Assembly (NCBI RefSeq): GCF_900142665.1
Contig: NZ_FRBR01000002.1
Span: 124,001 to 188,000 of the forward strand
Source: Roseovarius pacificus
GTDB taxonomy: Bacteria > Pseudomonadota > Alphaproteobacteria > Rhodobacterales > Rhodobacteraceae
Direction: 5' to 3'
DNA: 64,000 nt
Both the position numbers and the translations under genes were made by a program. Below the pieces are notes generated by a model. It saw only the letters and a program-made list of their open reading frames with translations. It was not told where the DNA came from and did no database searches. Shown piece by piece: positions 58,933-64,000 of the stretch; within the stretch, counting starts at the first letter, position 1; every line of letters starts with the position of its first letter.

Positions 58933-59906
58933 GACATGGCGCAACCATGTTGGCCGGTGTGGGGCTGCTGTTTCTGGGCTCGCTTCTTCTGGGGGCGCGT
59001 CCGGGGGTGGGGCTGTCGGATCTGGCCGCGCTGATCTATCCGCCTGACCCGCAGGACGCGCCGGGCATCGTGCTGCGCGAGATGCGCCTGCCGCGCAGTT
59101 GCGCGGCATTGCTGGCCGGGGCCGCTTTGGGGGCGGCGGGGGCCGTCATACAGACGCTGAGCCGCAACCCGCTGGCTGATCCGGGACTTCTGGGCGTGAA
59201 TGCCGGGGCGGCTTTTGGTATCGCGCTGACGGTCTGGCTGAGCGGGCCACTGCCCGCCGGGCAATTGATCGTGCCGGCGTTGATCGGGGCGGGGTTGGCC
59301 TCGGCCGTGATCTGGGCGCTTGGCGCGGCGATGAGAAATCCTCTGACGCTGATCCTTGGGGGTGCTGCCCTGACCGCGATGCTGGGTGCGGCCCTGCGTG
59401 GCGTGATGCTGATCGACAACGGGGCGCTGGACGCGCTGCGCTACTGGTCCGTGGGATCGGTGGATGCGGTGCCGCCCGGATCGCTGGGGCCTGCGGCGCT
59501 GTTGGCGCTGGTTGGGGCGGGGCTGGCGATGGCCGCTGCGCGGCGGCTCGATGCCATGGCGTTGGGCGAGGACGTGGCGCAGGCGTTGGGGACGTCTCTG
59601 GGCCTGACGCGCGCCCTTGCACTGGGCGCAACCGCCGTGCTGAGCGCGGCGGCGGTGCTGGTGGCGGGACCGCTGGCCTTTGTCGGGCTGGTCGCGCCGC
59701 ATGTCGCGCGCATGGCCGGGGCGTCGGGCACCGGCACTCTGTGCGTGTTGTCGGCTGCGGGTGGTGGGGCCTTGGTATTGCTGGCCGATATCGCCGGGCG
59801 GATCATCCTGCCGGGGCTGGTGATCGAGGCCGGGCTGGGGGTGACACTGATCGGCGGGCCGGTTCTGATCTGGCTGGTGCGGCGGCATGCGGCGGGGGAC
59901 ATATGA
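58923..59906 (+). CDS. FecCD-type iron-chelate permease 2a
   Basis: A 327-residue FecCD permease with RLPRSCAALLAGAALGAAGAVIQ, NPLADPGLLGVNAGAAFGIAL (core forms), coupling segment LGEDVAQALGTSLGL and AGPLAFVGLVAPHVARMAG. GGAGG lies before ATG 58923. It overlaps the binding-protein gene and permease 2b. Confidence 0.92.
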   Translation: MALRHGATMLAGVGLLFLGSLLLGARPGVGLSDLAALIYPPDPQDAPGIVLREMRLPRSCAALLAGAALGAAGAVIQTLSRNPLADPGLLGVNAGAAFGIALTVWLSGPLPAGQLIVPALIGAGLASAVIWALGAAMRNPLTLILGGAALTAMLGAALRGVMLIDNGALDALRYWSVGSVDAVPPGSLGPAALLALVGAGLAMAAARRLDAMALGEDVAQALGTSLGLTRALALGATAVLSAAAVLVAGPLAFVGLVAPHVARMAGASGTGTLCVLSAAGGGALVLLADIAGRIILPGLVIEAGLGVTLIGGPVLIWLVRRHAAGDI

Positions 59907-60868
59907 CCCGGACGCGGCTGATCTATATCGTGTCCGGCCTGTTGCTGGTGGCGCTGATCGCAACGCTTGGCGCGGGTGGCGGCAGCACGGCCCTCGACTG
60001 GCGGGCTGCGCTTGCCGGTGAAGGCGTGGATTACACCATTCTGGTGCATTTCCGCCTGCCGCGCATCGCGCTTGCCGCACTCAGCGGTGCGGCATTGGGT
60101 ATTGCCGGCAGCGTGTTGCAGGTGATGTTGCGCAATCCGCTGGCCTCGCCCGATATCATCGGGTTCGGCGCGGGCGCGGCGGCCGGGGGCGTTGCCGCCA
60201 TCGTTCTGAGCGGATCTCTTGCGCTGGTCGCGCCGGGGGCGTTGCTGGGCGGTGGTCTGGCCGCCGTTGCCGTTCTGGGCCTGTCGTGGAAAAGCGGCCT
60301 GTCGCCCCTGGCGCTGGTGCTGACGGGTGTCGCGCTCAGCCTGATGCTGGCGACGGTGGCCGATATCCTGCTGTCGCTCAGCCCCGGTCTTCAGGCCGCC
60401 GAGGCCGCGCGGTTCCTGACCGGCGGGTTTTCGGGCGCGGACTGGGCCGGGGTTCTGGGCGTGGCTGCGGTGCTGGCCGCGGGTTGGGCCTGCATGGGGT
60501 GGCTGTCGTTCTCGGTCGACCGGCTGGACACCGGCGACGAGATCGCCCGCGCCCACGGGTTGCGCCCCGACCGGGTGCGGCTTACGGCGGCGGCGCTGTC
60601 GGCGGTGATCGTCTCGGTCAGCGTTTCGGTCACGGGGCCGCTGCCGTTCGTGTCCTTTCTGGCCGGGCCGCTGGCGCGCGGGATCAGTGGAAAGGCGGGC
60701 ACCTGTCTGGGTCTGTCGGCGCTGTTCGGGGCGCTGATCTGCCTTGGGGCGGACAGCCTGTCGCGGTTTCCTGTGGCGGGGACGCATTTGCCGGCAGGGT
60801 TGTTCACGGCAATGATTGGCGGACCGGCGATGCTGGTGCTGCTGGTTCGGCAGGGAGGGCGCGGCTGA
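59903..60868 (+). CDS. FecCD-type iron-chelate permease 2b
   Basis: A 321-residue FecCD permease. The family pattern reads FRLPRIALAALSGAALGIAGSVLQ, NPLASPDIIGFGAGAAAGG, coupling loop DEIARAHGLRPDRV and VTGPLPFVSFLAGPLARGI, the last being a variant of the usual GPLxFVGLVxPH with His absent. ATG 59903 overlaps permease 2a by four bases; its stop overlaps the ATPase start by one base. Confidence 0.92.
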   Translation: MTRTRLIYIVSGLLLVALIATLGAGGGSTALDWRAALAGEGVDYTILVHFRLPRIALAALSGAALGIAGSVLQVMLRNPLASPDIIGFGAGAAAGGVAAIVLSGSLALVAPGALLGGGLAAVAVLGLSWKSGLSPLALVLTGVALSLMLATVADILLSLSPGLQAAEAARFLTGGFSGADWAGVLGVAAVLAAGWACMGWLSFSVDRLDTGDEIARAHGLRPDRVRLTAAALSAVIVSVSVSVTGPLPFVSFLAGPLARGISGKAGTCLGLSALFGALICLGADSLSRFPVAGTHLPAGLFTAMIGGPAMLVLLVRQGGRG

Positions 60869-61644
60869 TGCCGGGAATTGACGTGCAGGGGTTGAAAGTG
60901 CGGCTGGCGGGGCGTCCGATCCTGCACGGGGTGGACGGCCATGTACCACGCGCCGGGGTCACGGCGATCATCGGCCCGAACGGGTGCGGAAAATCCACGC
61001 TGTTGCGCGCGATGGCGCGGCTCGTTCGTCCCGAGGCGGGGCGGATCACGCTCGACGGGCGTGACCTGTGGGATGATCTGGGGCCGAAAACCTGTGCGCG
61101 GCAGATCGCCTTTCTGCCGCAAAACCCGGTGACGCCCGAAGGGCTGCGGGTGCGTGCCCTGATCGAACGGGGCCGCACTCCGTATCTGGGACCGTTCCGC
61201 CCGATGACGGCGATTGACCGGGCGGCGGTGGACCGGGCGATAGAACTGACCGGATTGAGCGCACTGGAACATCGCCGGGTGGACCGGCTGTCGGGCGGGC
61301 AGCGGCAACGTGCGTGGATCGCTCTGGCCATCGCCCAGGACACACCGGCGCTGTTTCTGGACGAACCGACGACTTTCCTTGACCTGCCGCACCAGATCGA
61401 CATTTTGCGTCTGGTCAACCGTTTGAATCAGGAGAATGGTCAGACCATCGTCATGGTGTTGCACGACATCAACCAGGCCTGCCGCTATGCCGACCGGATC
61501 ATCGCCATGCGCGAGGGCCGGGTATTGTTCAGCGGCCCGCCCTCCGAGGTGGTGACGCCCGAGGCGCTGAACACGCTGTTCGGAATGCGGATGCGGCTTG
61601 TGCCCGATGCGGTGGGCGGTGCGCCGGTGATCGTACCGCAATGA
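60868..61644 (+). CDS. FecE-type iron-chelate ABC ATPase 2
   Basis: A 258-residue ATPase: Walker A GPNGCGKST at 36-44, signature LSGGQRQRAWIAL, Walker B LFLDEPTTFLD, and H-loop VLHDINQACRYADRI. It energises permeases 2a/2b. The start TGATG overlap with permease 2b indicates coupled translation. The last gene of the importer set, 56 bases before the exporter-fold ABC gene. Confidence 0.93.
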   Translation: MPGIDVQGLKVRLAGRPILHGVDGHVPRAGVTAIIGPNGCGKSTLLRAMARLVRPEAGRITLDGRDLWDDLGPKTCARQIAFLPQNPVTPEGLRVRALIERGRTPYLGPFRPMTAIDRAAVDRAIELTGLSALEHRRVDRLSGGQRQRAWIALAIAQDTPALFLDEPTTFLDLPHQIDILRLVNRLNQENGQTIVMVLHDINQACRYADRIIAMREGRVLFSGPPSEVVTPEALNTLFGMRMRLVPDAVGGAPVIVPQ

Positions 61645-61700
61645 CCTTTCGTTTCCTGTAACCCATGCCGCCCTGTCCGGTGCCGACAAGCGAGATATGA

Positions 61701-63383
61701 ATGCTGCGTAACTTCCTGTCTTATTACCGCCCCTGGCGGGGCCTGTTCCTTCTGGACTTCGGCTGTGCCGTGGCCTCGGGGTTGCTGGAACTGGCCTTTC
61801 CAGTCGCCATCAAGGCCTATATCGACCATCTGTTGCCCAGTGGCGATCTGACGCTCATCCTTCTGGCGGCGGCGGGGCTGTTGCTGATCTACCTGCTGAA
61901 CGCGGGGCTGATGGCGGTGGTGACCTATTGGGGTCACATGCTGGGGATCAATATCGAGACCGAGATGCGTCGCAAGGCGTTTGAGCAGTTGCAACGCCTG
62001 TCCTTCGCCTTTTTCGACAAGCAGCGCACCGGGACGCTGGTGGCGCGGGTGACGCGCGATCTGGAAGAGATCGGCGAGGTTGCGCATCACGGACCCGAGG
62101 ACCTGTTCGTGGCGGTGATGACCTTTCTCGGGGCGTTCGGCCTGATGCTGGCGATCAACGTGCAGCTTGGCCTGATCGCGGCCTGCATCTTTCCGCTTTG
62201 CGTGATCTTGATCGCGGTGTTCGGGCGGCGGCTGACGCGGACCTGGCAGGAAATCTATTCCAGTGTGGCGCGGTTCAACGTGCGGCTTGAGGAAAACCTT
62301 GGCGGGATGCGGGTTGTTCAGTCCTTCGCCAACGAAGCGCATGAGAAAGACCTGTTCGCCCATGACAATGCGGGCTACCGGCGCACCAAGCTGGAAGCCT
62401 ACCGGCACATGGCCGCATCGACGACGCTCAACTATATGGGGATGCGGCTGGTGCAGGTGGCCATTCTGGTGGCGGGCGCGGTGTTCGTGGCCAGGGGGGC
62501 GCTGACCATCGGCGGTTTCGTGGCCTTTTTGCTGTTGGTTGGGTTGTTTTTTCGCCCGCTCGACAAGATCGCGGCGGTGATGGAGCTTTATCCGCGCGGG
62601 CTGGCCGGATTCAGGCGGTATCAGGATCTTCTGGCGCTGCGCCCGGATGTGCAGGAGCGGCCCGATGCGCAAGAGGCACCGCCGTTTCGCGGAGAGATAG
62701 CGTTTGAAGGGGTCTCGTTCGGCTACGATGCCGAACGGCCGGTGCTGCGCGACATTTCGCTTTGCGTTGCGCCGGGGGAAACCGTGGCCATTGTCGGGCG
62801 GTCCGGGGCGGGGAAATCCTCGCTCGTGTCGCTGGTGCCGCGCTTTTACGATCCGCAGGGCGGGTGTGTCCGGATCGACGGCACCGATGTGCGGGATTTC
62901 ACCCTGCAATCGCTGCGCCGCCAGATCGGTGTGGTCAGTCAGGATGTGTTCCTCTTCGGCGGGACCCTGCGTGAAAACGTGGCCTATGGGCGGCTGGGGG
63001 CGAGCGAGGAGGATATTCTGGCGGCGATCGATGCCGCACAGTTGACGGAACTGGCCGAAAGCCTGCCCGACGGTCTGGAGACGATCGTGGGTGAACGCGG
63101 TGTTGCGTTGTCCGGGGGGCAGCGGCAGCGGGTGGCGATTGCTCGGACTTTTCTTAAGAATCCGCCGATTATCATTCTCGACGAGGCGACTTCGGCGCTG
63201 GATCTGGAGACTGAGGAGCGGATTCAGGCGGCGCTCAACCGTTTGTCGGAAGGGCGCACGACGCTGGTGATCGCCCACCGCCCGCAGACCATCCGGGGAG
63301 CAGACCGTATCGTTCAGCTTGAAAATCAAGGGCTTAGAGAGCGTACCGGCGATGCGGGCCTCGGGTATGCCGGCGCTGTATAG
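61701..63383 (+). CDS. Exporter-fold ABC transporter half-protein (MsbA/YbtPQ-like)
   Basis: A 560-residue half-transporter: six membrane helices in residues 1-300 and an ATPase domain with Walker A GRSGAGKSS from 366, Q-loop GVVSQDVFLFGG, signature VALSGGQRQRVAIART, Walker B IIILDEATSALD and H-loop VIAHRPQT. As a homodimer it could export a chelator or lipid; exporter-fold pairs such as YbtPQ and IrtAB instead import siderophores. After QLEN the C-terminus ends in only 16 unrelated residues, about 20-25 short of the usual GRIxExGTHxELL tail; a frame with LESVPAMRASGMPALY runs alongside, suggesting indels near 63335. All ATPase motifs are upstream of that point. Confidence 0.85.
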   Translation: MLRNFLSYYRPWRGLFLLDFGCAVASGLLELAFPVAIKAYIDHLLPSGDLTLILLAAAGLLLIYLLNAGLMAVVTYWGHMLGINIETEMRRKAFEQLQRLSFAFFDKQRTGTLVARVTRDLEEIGEVAHHGPEDLFVAVMTFLGAFGLMLAINVQLGLIAACIFPLCVILIAVFGRRLTRTWQEIYSSVARFNVRLEENLGGMRVVQSFANEAHEKDLFAHDNAGYRRTKLEAYRHMAASTTLNYMGMRLVQVAILVAGAVFVARGALTIGGFVAFLLLVGLFFRPLDKIAAVMELYPRGLAGFRRYQDLLALRPDVQERPDAQEAPPFRGEIAFEGVSFGYDAERPVLRDISLCVAPGETVAIVGRSGAGKSSLVSLVPRFYDPQGGCVRIDGTDVRDFTLQSLRRQIGVVSQDVFLFGGTLRENVAYGRLGASEEDILAAIDAAQLTELAESLPDGLETIVGERGVALSGGQRQRVAIARTFLKNPPIIILDEATSALDLETEERIQAALNRLSEGRTTLVIAHRPQTIRGADRIVQLENQGLRERTGDAGLGYAGAV

Positions 63384-63509
63384 ACCGCTGCCCGATATCG
63401 GATTGCGGAGACATGATGCGCCGGGGGGAGGTGCCATGGCCGGCCGTTCCGTCCCGTCCCCGGCGGGCTCGAGCCGGGGGCCGGGCAGGGGCGGACAGGT
63501 TCAGGGTTT

Positions 63510-63576
63510 GTACGAAACGTACGAAGTGTACGCGGGTTTTGTACGAAATCCGGGGCTTTCGGGAGAAGCCGCGTAC
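63510..63576 (+). repeat. GTAC-containing short repeats in noncoding DNA
   Basis: GTAC occurs at 63510, 63519, 63528, 63541 and 63573: GTACGAAAC, GTACGAAGT, GTACGCGGGTTTT, GTACGAAAT and a last GTACAGG. The first three are exactly nine bases apart, almost one helical turn, as in iterons or multi-copy protein-binding sites. A similar array with the same GTAC-N5-GTACGAA and TTTTGTACGA elements is at 52749-52782. Confidence 0.5.
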
Positions 63577-63694
63577 AGGATGGACGCAAATGCCGGAGTC
63601 CGGAGGCGGACCCGCCGTCAACACGCGGATGGGTTTGGGGGCTGGAGTCTGACCTCCCAAAATGGGGTCTATATACTTAACTAGCCTTGTGTGA

Positions 63695-63715
63695 AATGGC
63701 GCCATAGGCGCCATT
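63695..63715 (-). terminator. Hairpin terminator of the P63C gene
   Basis: AATGGCGCC (63695-63703) and GGCGCCATT (63707-63715) are perfect inverted repeats around a 3-base loop, starting four bases beyond the stop of the minus-strand gene. The minus strand continues with TTTCACAC, a short T-run. Nothing transcribed on the plus strand ends nearby, so it most likely terminates the P63C gene. Confidence 0.6.
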
Positions 63716-63719
63716 GATA

Positions 63720-64000
63720 TTAATCTATGATCTTGTTCATTTCATCGAAGAGGTACGGAGCGATGGACACATTTCGCTGTTTCGTCGCAGCATTCTTGAA
63801 GTGCTCTATGTCTTGGCACATTTCCATTAGGCCTTGGACTCGCCCAATCTGGTGAATGAGCATGTTACGGCCCTCCTCATTTAACCACTGGTGAAAACGG
63901 GCGCGGCGTTTGCCTTCGTCTGTGATGTTCAGCTTGTCCAATTCTTGCTTCACGTAGCCGTTCTCTATGGGGTCGTACACATACTTGTTGATAAACCGCC
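63720..64000 (-). CDS. P63C-domain protein, C-terminal part (gene runs off the right edge)
   Basis: The visible 93 codons, read continuously from the window edge to TAA at 63720, end a P63C-domain protein: RFINKYVYDPIENGYVKQEL, the RRARFHQWLNEEGRNMLIHQIGRV motif (core RARFHQWL) and a closing FDEMNKIID. P63C proteins are found in prophages, plasmids and genomic islands; their function is not established. The composition is clearly less GC-rich than the rest of the window, consistent with acquisition by transfer. The GTG at 63978-63980 is internal, not the true start. Confidence 0.75.
   Translation of the reverse strand, partial: RFINKYVYDPIENGYVKQELDKLNITDEGKRRARFHQWLNEEGRNMLIHQIGRVQGLMEMCQDIEHFKNAATKQRNVSIAPYLFDEMNKIID

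Larger units (their letters stand above)
63384..63719. other. Noncoding interval at the edge of the iron block
   Basis: 336 bases with no convincing gene in either direction; the open frames here have arginine/proline-rich translations typical of shadows. It holds the GTAC-containing repeats at 63510-63576, a GC-rich left part that continues the composition of the iron block, and an AT-richer right part from about 63660 that matches the P63C gene. A hairpin at 63695-63715 closes it. It looks like the seam between two blocks of different origin. Confidence 0.5.

Noticed and set aside
63319..63714. Coding frames on both strands over the GTAC repeats
   Set aside because: Translations are low-complexity and differ completely between strands; no start signals or family resemblance.
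1..64000. CRISPR arrays, tRNA or rRNA genes, insertion sequences
   Set aside because: No regular direct repeats with spacers, no cloverleaf-like sequence with CCA region, no transposase-like product and no long terminal inverted repeats were seen on reading both strands.

Overview
The window is GC-rich, tightly packed DNA from an alphaproteobacterium, most likely a member of the Rhodobacterales (Roseobacter/Paracoccus-like). This rests on the gene repertoire (many solute ABC transporters with dedicated catabolic enzymes, an imuA-imuB-dnaE2 mutasome, DUF1185/DUF3726-type proteins) and on the pervasive ATGA start/stop overlaps. No rRNA, tRNA or CRISPR array was seen. The window reads as consecutive transport-plus-catabolism modules followed by an iron-acquisition block.

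Region 1 (1-12888, + strand) is one long operon. It has the tail of a carboxymuconolactone-decarboxylase-like gene, a DUF1185 protein, a family-5 (Dpp/Opp-type) ABC importer (binding protein, two permeases, fused double ATPase), an aldehyde dehydrogenase, a 585-residue protein of unknown family, a DUF3726-like protein, two isochorismatase-fold proteins (the first lacks all three catalytic residues) and a ThDP-dependent acetolactate-synthase-like enzyme. It probably imports and degrades one organic compound that I cannot name.

Region 2 (12965-14601) is an Rrf2-type regulator divergent from an AhpD-like CxxC protein and an OsmC-like protein, a likely redox/electrophile stress unit. Region 3 (14695-21765) holds an FAD amine oxidase, a polar amino acid ABC transporter whose binding-protein gene is truncated at a deletion junction, an N-methylproline-demethylase-type flavoenzyme and RidA; it fits catabolism of N-methylated amino acids. 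Region 4 (21783-31561) is a LysR regulator divergent from an alpha/beta hydrolase, CoxG-like protein, three-subunit molybdenum hydroxylase, a NitT/TauT-type ABC importer and a binding-protein-like protein without signal peptide.

Region 5 (31640-37000, - strand) is the imuA-imuB-dnaE2 SOS mutagenesis cassette. Region 6 (37239-43085) is a BMP-type nucleoside/base ABC importer ending in a CodA-like deaminase with a changed active-site motif.

Region 7 (43527-63383) is iron uptake: a secreted protein with exbB-exbD-exbD-tonB, a complete FecBCDE-type importer, a TonB-dependent receptor, a DUF2218-siderophore-interacting reductase, a DMT permease, a second TonB-dependent siderophore receptor with an AraC regulator, a second FecBCDE-type importer and an exporter-fold ABC protein. 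No siderophore biosynthesis gene is present, so the locus looks specialised for taking up siderophores or other chelates made elsewhere. The right edge (63384-64000) changes character: a noncoding stretch with GTAC-containing short repeats, then the end of a P63C-domain gene typical of mobile DNA.
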